A DNA stretch of 19,015 nucleotides from Puniceicoccales bacterium (GTDB taxonomy: Bacteria; Verrucomicrobiota; Verrucomicrobiia; Opitutales; JAIRLM01): positions 1-19,015 of the forward strand of contig JAITFC010000038.1 of the NCBI GenBank assembly GCA_031281635.1, given 5' to 3'. A program made the translations under genes and the position numbers. The notes below the pieces were generated by a model that was not told where the DNA came from, searched no databases, and worked only from the letters and a program-made list of their open reading frames with translations. Of this stretch, positions 1 to 8,939 are shown one piece after another (within the stretch, counting starts at the first letter, position 1; every line of letters begins with the position of its first letter).

Positions 1-279
<279 letters not shown>

Positions 280-283
<4 letters not shown>

Positions 284-3200
284 AATGCCTTACCCTCGAT
301 TGTGTGAAGTCCTTCCTGGTTCTTGCACAGTTTTATGTCCAGGCCGAGCCCCTGAATCTCCTTGATGAGAACGTTGAACGACTGCGGAACTCCAGCGCAC
401 AAAGTCCTATCCCCCTTAACTATAGCCTCATAGGTGGCAGTTCGTCCCTGCACATCGTCTGACTTGACCGTCAGCAGCTCCTGCAAGCAATAGGCTGCCC
501 CATATGCCTCCATGGCCCACACTTCCATCTCTCCGAAGCGCTGTCCGCCATACTGAGCCTTTCCTCCAAGTGGCTGCTGCGTAATAAGGCTGTACGGACC
601 CACTGCTCGAGCGTGTATCTTATCAGCCACGAGATGGTTAAGCTTCATCATGTACATGTAGCCGATGCAAACCCTCTGATCAAAGCGTTCTCCCGTGCGT
701 CCGTCGTAGAGGTATATTTTCCCAGATTCCGGCAACTGTGACTCTCTAACTTTCTCGCGAATTTCTTTTTCCGTGGCGCTATCAAAGACGGGCGTCGCTA
801 CTTTGATTCCCAATTTACTGCAGGCCCAACCTAATTGTGTTTCAAGCACTTGCCCAACATTCATACGGGCTGGAACACCGAGCGGATTCAGAACAACATC
901 GACCGGGGTTCCATCGGGCAAAAACGGCATATCTTCCTGAGCCACAATGCGCGATACAATTCCCTTATTCCCGTGGCGACCGGCCATTTTGTCGCCGACT
1001 TGAATTTTCCTCTTCGTGGCAACGTAAACGCGCACATTTTTAATCACACCGTGCTCGTTAAAGTTCCCCGACTCAGCCATTTGCAACTGCACCTTGCGTT
1101 CGTTCTCCGCCATCGCAAATTTCCGCTGGAAGCCAGAAATGATGTCGTCAATCTTAATTTTTACAGGAGACTCTTCAATATGCACTTTGTCTGAGACACT
1201 TGCAATTTTGCGCAATAGCGTTTTCGTGATCTTTCGATTTGCCGGAATGAGAATTTCTCCCGTATCCCCGTTCGTGATATCGAGCGGAATCTTTTCCCCT
1301 AGAAGGACATTGGACAACGCCTCCGTAAGCGCCTCGCGAATTTCATCAACCTGTTTGCGATAATCCTCCTGCATCTTTTTGACCTGCCTGCGAATCTCCA
1401 GCGTAGACACTTTCTCCTGGTCTCTTTGGCCGCTGCCAGAAATCTTCACATCCATCACAAGGCCGTAGCAACCGGATGGCGCCACCAGGGACGAATCCTT
1501 TACATCCGCAGCCTTTTCCCCAAAGATCGCGCGCAACAATTTTTCTTCCGGCGCCAGATCTGTCTCACTTTTCGGAGTAATTTTCCCGACAAGAATGTCC
1601 CCCGGCTGCACTTTCGCCCCCACGCGGATCACCCCATCTCGCGTCAAATTTCGCAGAGCTTCGTCACTAATTCCCGGGATGTCCCGCGTAATCTCCTCTT
1701 GCCCAAGCTTTGTATCCCGAGCGACAACCTCAAACACCTCGATATGCAGCGAAGTGAACACGTCATCCTTTAACATGCGCTCGTTGAGCAATATGGCATC
1801 TTCAAAATTGTAGCCATTCCACGGCATGAAGGCCACAAGGACATTTTTCCCAAGAGCGAGTTCGCCATCTTCTGTCGAAGCGCCATCGGCGAGGAGTTGG
1901 CCGGGCACAATTTTCTCCCCCAAAGACACTCGCGGTTTCTGATTAAAGCAAGTCCCCGCATTGGATCGCAGAAATTTCCGCAAATAATACACATCCGCGC
2001 CGTCGTAGACAGCGTGCATATTCCCTGCGTCGAAATCTTCGGGAAGTTTTCCTTTTGGCGTTATAACAATCTGCCGCGCATCGACATAAGCAACAACACC
2101 CCCACGTTCCGCGAGCAGAATCGCCTTGGAATCGTGGGCAACCTTCTCCTCTACGCCCGTGCCAACGAATGGCGCCTCCGCCCTCAACAGTGGGACTGCC
2201 TGCCGCTGCATGTTTGCACCCATCAGTGCGCGACTTGTGTCATCGTGCTCCAGGAACGGGATGAGGCTTGTGGTTGCGGAAACCATTTGCCGCGGAGAAA
2301 CATCCATGTGCGTCACCTCGGACGGTTCGACTTCCAAAATTTTATCGCGAAAACGCACGGTGACAGGTGCTTTCAGGCGGCCGGAACTGTCTTTCTCGGA
2401 ATTAATTTGCGCGATTTTGCAGTCCTCTTCGGCGTCGGCGTTTAGCGAAACCACGTCCTTCGTCGGTCGCCCCTTCCTAACGACGGCGTAAGGAGACTCG
2501 ATGAAACCGAATTCGTTAAGTCCAGCATAAGAACTTAGAGAGTTAATAAGTCCAATGTTCGGCCCTTCCGGCGACTCGATGGGACAAATGCGGCCATAAT
2601 GCGAAAAATGCACGTCGCGAACGGCAAGTCCTGCCCGATCCCTACTCAAACCTCCAGGTCCAAGGGCAGAAATGCGACGCTTATGTGTCAACTCGGACAG
2701 CGGATTAATCTGATCCATGAGTTGTGAAAGCTGGCTGCGCATGAAAAAGTCGCGAACGACGGCGAGAAAAAGCTTCGGATTGACCAACTTTTGCGGCGTA
2801 ATGGAATCCACACTTTGGTCGTAGAGACTCATGCATTCCCGCGTATGCCGTTCCATGCGCGACAGCCCTGAGCGGCACTGATTTGCGTAAAGTTCTCCGA
2901 CAGCACGCACTCGACGATTCCCTAGATGGTCAATGTCATCAACGCCACGTTTCCCGAGCCGAATTTGGAAAAGAAATTTCAACGCCGCAATAACATCTTC
3001 CGCTGAAACGAGTCGATCTTCCGCATCTCGATTTAGGCCCAACTTTTGGTTGAGTTTATAGCGTCCCACGCGACCAAGATCATAGCGCCGATTTTCACGG
3101 AAAAGTCGCTTCAGCAGTGCCTGTGCATTTGCGATTGTTGGTGGCTCCCCAGGCCTCAAACGCATATAGATCTCGTATAGAGCCTCATCAACGTTGTGCG

Positions 3201-4080
3201 TGGTGTCTTTTTTCAGCGTGCGAATGAGCAATCCATTATCCGGAGAGATGTCGATCACCTTCAACTGGTCAACGCCAACTTGGGAAAAATTTTGCAATGC
3301 CGTGCGGGTGAGAATTTCATAGGCTCGAGCAAGAACAATTCCTTGTTCCGCGTCAACGATATCGTCGGCCAAAACATAGCAGGACAAATCTTCAACGTCA
3401 TCCAATTCCGACACCGACAGATGGCGCACTCCGTAGAAAAGTGACAAAATATCAAGATCCGAACCGTGCCCTAGTGCGCGCAAAAACGTGGTCACCAGAA
3501 ATTTACGTCGCCGGCGCCGCCGATCCAAATAAACATATATCAAATCGTAGGGGTCAAACTGCATTTCAATCCACGTGCCGCGGTCCGGTATGATGCGTGC
3601 GGCATAGAGCTTTTTGCCGCTCACATGCTCCGTTTCTTCAAAGCTAATCCCCGACGTGCGATGCAGTTGACTGACGATGACCCGTTCCGAACCGTTGATA
3701 ACGAACGACCCACGCTCCGTCATGACAGGGATATCTCCAAAATAAACCTCTTCCTCGCGATTTACACCGTCTTCCACGAGACGCAGCGTAACGTAAAGGC
3801 CTTGGGCGTAGGTAATTCCCTCGCGCAAACAGAAAATCTCCGAAAATTTCGGCTCGGCGATTCTGTATGAAACGAACTCCAACTTGCAGCGACTGTCATA
3901 GCTTTCTATGGGGAACGAATCCATGAAAACACCCTGCAACCCAACATTTTGCCGCTTTTGCGGATTCACATCAACCTGCAAAAACTCGCGAAAGGAGTCG
4001 ACCTGTATCTTGATGAAATTCGGCGTCGCAAGTGCCTCTTTCAATTTTCCAAAACAAACGCGCTCTGCCATAGCCCCCAT
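280..4080 (-). CDS. rpoB: RNA polymerase beta subunit
   Basis: This encodes the beta subunit of RNA polymerase, 1266 residues, within the usual range (E. coli 1342). The rifampicin region is at about residues 448-475 (RSQLSQLMDQINPLSEL, then THKRRISALGPGG) and keeps Asp456, His466 and Ser471, the equivalents of E. coli D516, H526 and S531. No classic resistance substitution is therefore visible at those sites; the residue after DQ is Ile where E. coli has Asn518. The highly conserved block CPIESPEGPNIGLINSL follows at 499-515, and the C-terminus carries the usual switch-region sequence GKAQYGGQRFGEMEVWA. A second ATG at 4071 (codon 4) is an alternative start: GGAG lies ten bases before it, but only one base before the first ATG. 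Ninety-two bases separate the gene from rplL, and its TGA overlaps the rpoC ATG. Confidence 0.98.
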
Positions 4081-4172
4081 GCTCCAATTTCATCTCTTCG
4101 TACACGTATAACACGTTACAAACGAACACATTTCGCCAGTAACTCCGCCATCGCCATTTCCCGTCGTCACAC

Positions 4173-4550
4173 CTATTTCAATTCGACTTTCGCGCCAACG
4201 GCCTCGAGTTTTTTCTTCATTTCCTCCGCTTCCGCTTTGCTTAGTCCTTCTTTGACTGCCTTTGGAGCGCCCTCGACGACATTTTTCGCTTCGACCAATC
4301 CAAGGCCCGTAAGAGCACGGATCTCCTTGATAACGTTGAGCTTACCATCACCAACAGCAACTAAAACGACATCAAATTCCGTCTTTTCTTCCACTTCTGC
4401 GGCGGCAACTGGAGCAGCGGCGGCAACGGCGACTGGCGCAGCGGCACTTACACCCCATTTCCCCTCTAACTCCTTCACGAGCGCGGCGATCTCCATCACC
4501 GTCTGCCCACTCAACCATTCAACGACTTGTTCCCTTGTTAGCTGTGTCAT
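4173..4550 (-). CDS. rplL: Ribosomal protein bL12 (L7/L12)
   Basis: This is the stalk protein bL12, 125 residues, which recruits translation GTPases to the large ribosomal subunit. The N-terminal dimerization domain (about 1-33) is followed by an Ala/Val/Pro-rich flexible hinge (about 34-55) and the globular C-terminal domain, which contains KLNVIKEIRALTGLGLVEAK and ends KKKLEAVGAKVELK, as in the family. A strong Shine-Dalgarno sequence (GGGAGG, five to six A before ATG) fits a protein made in several copies per ribosome. It lies 76 bases downstream of rplJ, whose product binds it. Confidence 0.97.
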   Translation of the reverse strand: MTQLTREQVVEWLSGQTVMEIAALVKELEGKWGVSAAAPVAVAAAAPVAAAEVEEKTEFDVVLVAVGDGKLNVIKEIRALTGLGLVEAKNVVEGAPKAVKEGLSKAEAEEMKKKLEAVGAKVELK

Positions 4551-4626
4551 TTTTTCCTCCCGAATTCGAATAGCGGTACCCTCCTCGAGCGCACCATTTA
4601 AGGAATTTCCCTACCCGCATTCACTT

Positions 4627-5157
4627 TTACATTGTTTTATCTTTTTCAGACTGCGCCCGCAAGACTTGCGCAAGACCGCGCATAGACCCTTGGAGCACTG
4701 AAAGAAAATTCTGAGCCGGCGCCTGCAGCGTGGCCAAAAATTGCGCCCGCAACTCTCTCAGCGATGGCAATTTAGACAATACAATCACATCTTTCGCTGT
4801 CAGCGATTTGCCAGCTAAAATGCCGAATTTGAGATTGATCTTGTTCTCGCGGCCTTTTTCATTGGAGAATGCTTCAAGCACCTTGGCAACTCCCGAAGGA
4901 TCGCCGCCGCCAGTCACAATTGCCGTCGCCCCGCGCAGCGCATCCTCCACAATCCTCGGCAAGTTATTTCGCTTGACCGCCAAATCGAGTACCGAATTTT
5001 TGACGACATGATACTCCGCCTCCTTCTCGCGCAACAATTTACGCAAATCAGCGACGTCCGCCACCGTTAGCCGATCGAACCCAGCCACAAACACGTAATC
5101 TGACTTACGCAAATGTTCCGCAGCCTCGTCAACTAAATATTTTTTTTCCTCACGCAT
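4627..5157 (-). CDS. rplJ: Ribosomal protein uL10
   Basis: This is uL10, 176 residues, the base of the ribosomal stalk that binds bL12 dimers. The N-terminal RNA-binding domain has the family features YVFVAGFDRLTVADVADLR and VVKNSVLDLAVKRN, and the C-terminal helix (about 130-170) is the expected bL12-binding segment. A GGAG sits about seven bases before the ATG. It starts 15 bases after the rplA stop, so coupled translation is likely. Autogenous control by the L10-L12 complex is known in E. coli, but I see no recognisable leader structure here. Confidence 0.96.
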   Translation of the reverse strand: MREEKKYLVDEAAEHLRKSDYVFVAGFDRLTVADVADLRKLLREKEAEYHVVKNSVLDLAVKRNNLPRIVEDALRGATAIVTGGGDPSGVAKVLEAFSNEKGRENKINLKFGILAGKSLTAKDVIVLSKLPSLRELRAQFLATLQAPAQNFLSVLQGSMRGLAQVLRAQSEKDKTM

Positions 5158-5172
5158 GACCTTGCTCCACTG

Positions 5173-5862
5173 CTAGAATTGCATCTGCTTCATTGACAAC
5201 TTGATACCAGGCCCCATGGTGCTACTAAGCGTGGCAGAAAGGATATAGCGACTTTTCACGCTCTCCGGACAGGCTCGCTCCACTTCTTCGTACGCCACAT
5301 GCACATTTTCGCGCAACTTCTCGGCGCTGAAGGATTTCTTTCCGACGATGAGAGCAATGTTAGCGGTTTTATCCATTTTGAATTCATAGCGACCAGCTTT
5401 CACCTCCCGTATGGCAGAGGATACGTCATCGGAAACCGTTCCAGCTTTTGGGTTTGGCATAAGACCGCGCGGACCAAGGATGCGCGCAATAGGCCGAATT
5501 TCCCTCATGGCAGCTGTCGTCGCGATGGCCACGTCAAATTCGCACCAACCGTCCTGAATTTTTGCGATAAGGTCTTCTAGGCCTGCATATTCCGCGCCAG
5601 CCGCAAGCGCATCTCCTTGATTCGTCGTAAATACCAGCACACGAACAGTTTTCCCGCTCCCGTGCGGCAGACGAACGATGCCGCGCACCATTTGATCTCC
5701 CTGCTTTGGGTCCACTCCGAGATGCATTGCCAGTTCCACCGTTTCATCGAATTTTGCCGGCGGAAATTCCGCTAAAATGCGCAAGGCATCGTCGACGGCA
5801 TAGGTTTTCGACACATCAAACTTTTCCAAACCCTTCGCGTATCGCTTACTGCGCTTTTTCAT
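5173..5862 (-). CDS. rplA: Ribosomal protein uL1
   Basis: This is uL1, the L1-stalk protein and a translational repressor of its own operon in other bacteria. The chosen start (ATG read from 5862, MKKRSKRYAKGLEKFD) gives 229 residues, close to E. coli's 234, and is preceded by GGGGAG at six to seven bases. The open frame extends 28 codons further upstream, into rplK, without homology. Conserved family runs include PKQGDQMVRGIVRLPHGSGK, GPRGLMPNPKAGTV and EFKMDKTANI. It lies 40 bases after rplK. Confidence 0.97.
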   Translation of the reverse strand: MKKRSKRYAKGLEKFDVSKTYAVDDALRILAEFPPAKFDETVELAMHLGVDPKQGDQMVRGIVRLPHGSGKTVRVLVFTTNQGDALAAGAEYAGLEDLIAKIQDGWCEFDVAIATTAAMREIRPIARILGPRGLMPNPKAGTVSDDVSSAIREVKAGRYEFKMDKTANIALIVGKKSFSAEKLRENVHVAYEEVERACPESVKSRYILSATLSSTMGPGIKLSMKQMQF

Positions 5863-5902
5863 AAATTTCTCCCCAACTCGTACTTTCCGACTTTGCTTTT
5901 CC

Positions 5903-6337
5903 CTATGCCTCAATTTTGATGCCCATGCTGCGCGCTGTCCCGGCAATCATTCGCATGGCCGCCTCGATGTCTCCCGTGTTTAAATCGGCCATTTTCATCG
6001 ACGCAATTTCCTGCACCTGAGCCCGTGTTACGGATCCAACGGAAGTCTTATTCGGCGTCCCCGAACCACTTTTGGCGCCGGCAAACTTCTTTAGCAGCAC
6101 GGCGGCCGGCGGTGACTTCAGGACGAACGTGAACGATTTGTCCGCATACACGGAAATGAGGACAGGCAAAATCATCCCAGCCTGGTCGCTCGTCTTCGCA
6201 TTGAACTCCTTGCAAAAGCCCATGATATTAATTCCAGCGGCACCAAGGGCGGGACCGACGGGCGGAGCGGGATTGGCGGCACCTGCCGGGAGCTGCAACT
6301 TAATCACCTTAACAACTTTTTTCTTAGGGGGGGCCAT
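5903..6337 (-). CDS. rplK: Ribosomal protein uL11
   Basis: This is uL11, 144 residues, part of the GTPase-associated centre and needed for RelA activation. It has the standard N-terminal domain (KLQLPAGAANPAPPVGPALG, then AAGINIMGFCKEFNAKT) and the C-terminal rRNA-binding domain ending EAAMRMIAGTARSMGIKIE. The start lies one base after the nusG TGA (TGATATG), with GAGGAAG six bases upstream inside nusG, so translation is coupled. Confidence 0.98.
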   Translation of the reverse strand: MAPPKKKVVKVIKLQLPAGAANPAPPVGPALGAAGINIMGFCKEFNAKTSDQAGMILPVLISVYADKSFTFVLKSPPAAVLLKKFAGAKSGSGTPNKTSVGSVTRAQVQEIASMKMADLNTGDIEAAMRMIAGTARSMGIKIEA

Positions 6338-6338
6338 A

Positions 6339-6935
6339 TCAAACTTCCTCTTTTTTCACTTGCCAAAACTCCAAATCAACGGGCGTTTTTCTGCCAAAGA
6401 GACCGACGGAAACGCGCAAAGTCCCCGTCTCCTCGTCTAAACTTTCAATCTCTCCGCTCGATCCGGCAAAGGGACCGTCGGTAATTTTCACCGGAGCACC
6501 AATTTCGTAAAAATACTTCGAAACCGCCGTGCGCTCTTCTCCGCGTTTCGCCTGGGCTAGAATTTCATCAACATCCGACTGAGACAGGGCAGAGCCAACA
6601 ATTCTAGAGATGCCTTGCACATTTCGAACCACGTGCCAGAGCGCGTGATTGATTTCGTTGTTTTCGTCATAGAGAGCTAATTCGACGAAGAGGTAACCGG
6701 GGTACAATTTCCTCTGCCGCACAAGTTTCTTACCATTGCGCACCTCGCAAATATTTTCTACCGGGAAGAGAACGCGCCCCATAAGATGTTCGACATGTGC
6801 CACTTTTGCGCTATTCTGCAACGCCTTCTTTGCGCGCGCCTCATAGTTCGAGACGACCTGCAAAGCATACCAGCGGAACTGAGGGCCCGGCGGAGACGCA
6901 TCTGCGCCATCGGAAACTGTATCGTACCCATCCAT
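6339..6935 (-). CDS. nusG: Transcription elongation/antitermination factor NusG
   Basis: NusG binds RNA polymerase and links it to Rho or the leading ribosome. The 198-residue product has an acidic N-terminal tail of about 20 residues, the NGN domain starting at RWYALQVVSNYEARAKKAL with the signature LYPGYLFVEL, and a C-terminal KOW domain (VKITDGPFAGSSGEIESLDE). I chose the ATG read from 6935 because AGG lies seven bases before it and the gene then follows secE by 16 bases. An upstream ATG at 6965 would add ten residues and overlap the secE end, but has no ribosome binding site. Confidence 0.95.
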   Translation of the reverse strand: MDGYDTVSDGADASPPGPQFRWYALQVVSNYEARAKKALQNSAKVAHVEHLMGRVLFPVENICEVRNGKKLVRQRKLYPGYLFVELALYDENNEINHALWHVVRNVQGISRIVGSALSQSDVDEILAQAKRGEERTAVSKYFYEIGAPVKITDGPFAGSSGEIESLDEETGTLRVSVGLFGRKTPVDLEFWQVKKEEV

Positions 6936-6951
6936 CGCAATGCCTGTCTTT

Positions 6952-7152
6952 CTACCGCACAACATCTAACAGCAAATTTACCACTTGAAATAGTGCAAAA
7001 TCCGCAACGGCCACGAAAAATCCGATAAAGAGAGCGCCGGCAAGAACAACGATTGTCGCCCGCTTGAACTCGCTGCGCGTCGGCCATGTGGTCTTTTTCA
7101 GCTCTACGACCGTTTCGCCAATGAACGCCTTTACTTTTCCGAACATTCCCAT
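6952..7152 (-). CDS. secE: Preprotein translocase subunit SecE
   Basis: This is a short SecE of 66 residues with one membrane span, the form common outside the gammaproteobacteria. The amphipathic segment FIGETVVELKKTTWPTRSEF contains the conserved TTWPTR motif at about residues 21-26, followed by one transmembrane helix (about 33-58). It would stabilise SecY in the inner membrane. ATG codons at positions 1 and 3 are both possible starts; neither has a convincing Shine-Dalgarno sequence. It lies between tRNA-Trp and nusG in the usual order. Confidence 0.95.
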   Translation of the reverse strand: MGMFGKVKAFIGETVVELKKTTWPTRSEFKRATIVVLAGALFIGFFVAVADFALFQVVNLLLDVVR

Positions 7153-7185
7153 GGTAAGAATTGTCTACCGCACAATCTTTTCTCC

Positions 7186-7262
7186 TGGCAGGGGAAGAGG
7201 GAATCGAACCCCCAACCTACGGTTTTGGAGACCGTTGCTCTGCCAAATTGAGCTATTCCCCT
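7186..7262 (-). tRNA. tRNA-Trp (anticodon CCA)
   Basis: This is a 77-base cloverleaf on the minus strand. The acceptor stem AGGGGAA/TTCCCCT pairs fully; the D arm is GCTC/GAGC, the anticodon stem ACGGT/ACCGT with loop CTCCAAA (anticodon CCA), and the T arm GGGGG/CCCTC with TTCGATT. The discriminator is G, as expected for tRNA-Trp, and the 3' CCA is encoded. It lies between tuf and secE, 33 bases before secE, and is presumably cut out of the operon transcript. Confidence 0.97.
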
Positions 7263-7369
7263 GCAAAAACCACGCGTGCGGCGCCTATTTGAAAAGGATG
7301 ACCGCGCGGCAATGCAAGAAAAAAATTCACAATTTCGCAAAAAACTTCCCCAAAACGGCTGGCGCCCTC

Positions 7370-8560
7370 CTATTCAAGGACTTCCGTAACACGTCCCGCG
7401 CCGACTGTCCTCCCGCCCTCACGGATGGCAAATCTCTGTCCCCTCTCCATGGCAATTGGTTTCTGCAGAGACACTTCGATGCTCAAATTATCCCCAGGCA
7501 TCATCATTTCTGTTCCGTCAGGCAATTTAACTACGCCAGTCACGTCCGTGGTGCGGAAATAAAATTGCGGTCGATAGCCCCCGAAAAACGGCGTATGACG
7601 GCCACCCTCTTCTTTGGAAAGTACATAGACTTCCGCCTTAAATTTTGCGTGTGGCTTAATCGTTCCCGGCTTGGCCAGCACATGACCCCTCTCGATCTGA
7701 TCTTTTTCGACGCCTCGCAGCAATGCACCAATATTATCCCCCGCTTGACCTTGCTCCAACAACTTGCGAAACATTTCCACGCCAGTAACAACGCATTTGC
7801 GCGTGTCCGTCAGTCCAACGATTTCCACTTCGTCGCCCACTTTAACAACGCCACGCTCCACGCGTCCAGTCGCAACCGTACCGCGGCCCGTGATGGAGAA
7901 AACATCTTCGACGGACATGAGGAACGGTTTGTCAATTTCCCGCTGGGGCTCCGGAATATCGCGGTCGATGGCCTCTAGAAGTGCTTCAATGGCCTTAACT
8001 CCCTCCGGCTTACCTTCTAACGCTGCCAATGCGGAGCCGCGAATGACGGAGATCTTATCTCCATCAAACTCGTATTTCGAGAGCAGGTCGCGGATCTCCA
8101 TTTCCACAAGTTCCAGCAACTCAGGATCATCCAGTAAATCCACCTTATTCAAGAAAACGACAATTTTCGGAACACCCACCTGTCGTGCGAGAAGAATGTG
8201 TTCGCGGGTCTGCGGCATCGGCCCATCTGCGGCACTGACGACCAAAATCGCCCCGTCCATCTGCGCGGCACCGGTGATCATATTTTTCACAAAGTCCGCA
8301 TGCCCAGGGCAATCCACATGCGCGTAATGGCGATTATTGCTCTCATATTCCACGTGGGAAACTGCGATGGTAACCGTCTTCGATTCGTCGCGCACGGTCC
8401 CTCCCTTCGTGATGTCCGCATAGGATTTGAATTGTGCCAAACCCTTGTCCGACTGCACCTTCAACAGCGCCGTCGTAAGTGTAGATTTCCCATGATCAAC
8501 GTGCCCAATCGTGCCAACGTTGACGTGGGGCTTATTTCGCCGAAAGTTCTCCTTTGCCAT
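7370..8560 (-). CDS. tuf: Elongation factor Tu
   Basis: EF-Tu is the GTPase that delivers aminoacyl-tRNA to the ribosome; 396 residues, normal length. G1 is GHVDHGKS (19-26), G3 is DCPGH (83-87) and G4 is NKVD (138-141). The start is the ATG read from 8560 (MAKENFRRNKPHVNVGTIGH), with GAGAGAGGA about six bases upstream; the open frame upstream lies in tRNA-Thr and is not coding. Switch I is unusual: the common A-P-E-E-R-A-R-G-I-T-I is replaced by a segment two residues longer (GGTVRDESKTVTI, 53-65), keeping the Mg-coordinating Thr (Thr64). Domains 2 and 3 look standard. It lies downstream of tRNA-Thr and upstream of tRNA-Trp; I see no clear terminator in the 107 bases after it. Confidence 0.98.
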   Translation of the reverse strand: MAKENFRRNKPHVNVGTIGHVDHGKSTLTTALLKVQSDKGLAQFKSYADITKGGTVRDESKTVTIAVSHVEYESNNRHYAHVDCPGHADFVKNMITGAAQMDGAILVVSAADGPMPQTREHILLARQVGVPKIVVFLNKVDLLDDPELLELVEMEIRDLLSKYEFDGDKISVIRGSALAALEGKPEGVKAIEALLEAIDRDIPEPQREIDKPFLMSVEDVFSITGRGTVATGRVERGVVKVGDEVEIVGLTDTRKCVVTGVEMFRKLLEQGQAGDNIGALLRGVEKDQIERGHVLAKPGTIKPHAKFKAEVYVLSKEEGGRHTPFFGGYRPQFYFRTTDVTGVVKLPDGTEMMMPGDNLSIEVSLQKPIAMERGQRFAIREGGRTVGAGRVTEVLE

Positions 8561-8599
8561 ATCTGTCCTCTCTCCTTCTTTGTCATTCGGTAAAACCGG

Positions 8600-8675
8600 T
8601 GGAGCCCCCGAGCGGATTTGAACCGCCGACCTCGTCCTTACCAAGGACGCGCTCTGCCAACTGAGCTACAAGGGC
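8600..8675 (-). tRNA. tRNA-Thr (anticodon GGU)
   Basis: This is a 76-base cloverleaf. The acceptor GCCCTTG/CGGGGGC pairs with two G-U pairs, the D arm is GCTC/GAGC, the anticodon stem CGTCC/GGACG with loop TTGGTAA (anticodon GGT), and the T arm GGCGG/CCGCT with TTCAAAT. The discriminator is U and the CCA is encoded. It lies 39 bases before the tuf start, an arrangement known from several bacterial phyla, and is the first recognisable element of the superoperon in this window. Confidence 0.97.
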
Positions 8676-8939
8676 AAACCGGGGCGCGGTTTTTCCTGAC
8701 AACGCCCCATATGCGGTGAAACTGAGCAGCTTTTGGCCGTCCGTCAAGTGTTTTTGGCAAAAAATTTTGATCCCCATAAAAAAATTTTCACAGCCCACAC
8801 AGAACGATTGTAAACACAGAATGATCGTGAAAATAGCCACACCCCAAATGGAATCAGCCCGGCGACGGTTGCAAAAGCAGTAAATTTTCCTTGACAAGTG
8901 CGCCGAAGGGGCCACGAAAATGAGCTTTGAGGGAGTTTT
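8676..8939. promoter_or_regulatory. Divergent intergenic region with candidate promoters for the tRNA-Thr/tuf superoperon and the BatD-like gene
   Basis: This is 264 bases between divergent transcripts, with no convincing gene. On the plus strand a perfect -35 hexamer TTGACA (8891-8896) lies 43 bases before the BatD-like start, but the bases 17 positions downstream (ACGAAA) are a poor -10. On the minus strand TTGACG (8742-8747) is a possible -35 for the tRNA-Thr/tuf transcript, again without a good -10 at the standard distance. The middle of the region has several A and T tracts, which may bend the DNA. The position makes promoters near-certain; the exact sites are guesses. Confidence 0.35.

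Noticed and set aside
3949..4701. Long plus-strand ORF opposite rpoB, rplL and rplJ (250 codons)
   Set aside because: It is antisense to three unmistakable genes, low complexity (Ser/Ala/Thr/Phe-rich from the reverse of the L7/L12 hinge) and has no family resemblance.
6951..7175. 12-base direct repeat TCTACCGCACAA flanking secE (6951-6962 and 7164-7175)
   Set aside because: Several 12-base matches are expected by chance in a window of this size; there is no inverted-repeat or mobile-element context.
7064..7978. Plus-strand ORF of 304 codons across secE, tRNA-Trp and tuf
   Set aside because: It runs through a tRNA gene and antisense to tuf; the sequence looks like a shadow frame with no domain.
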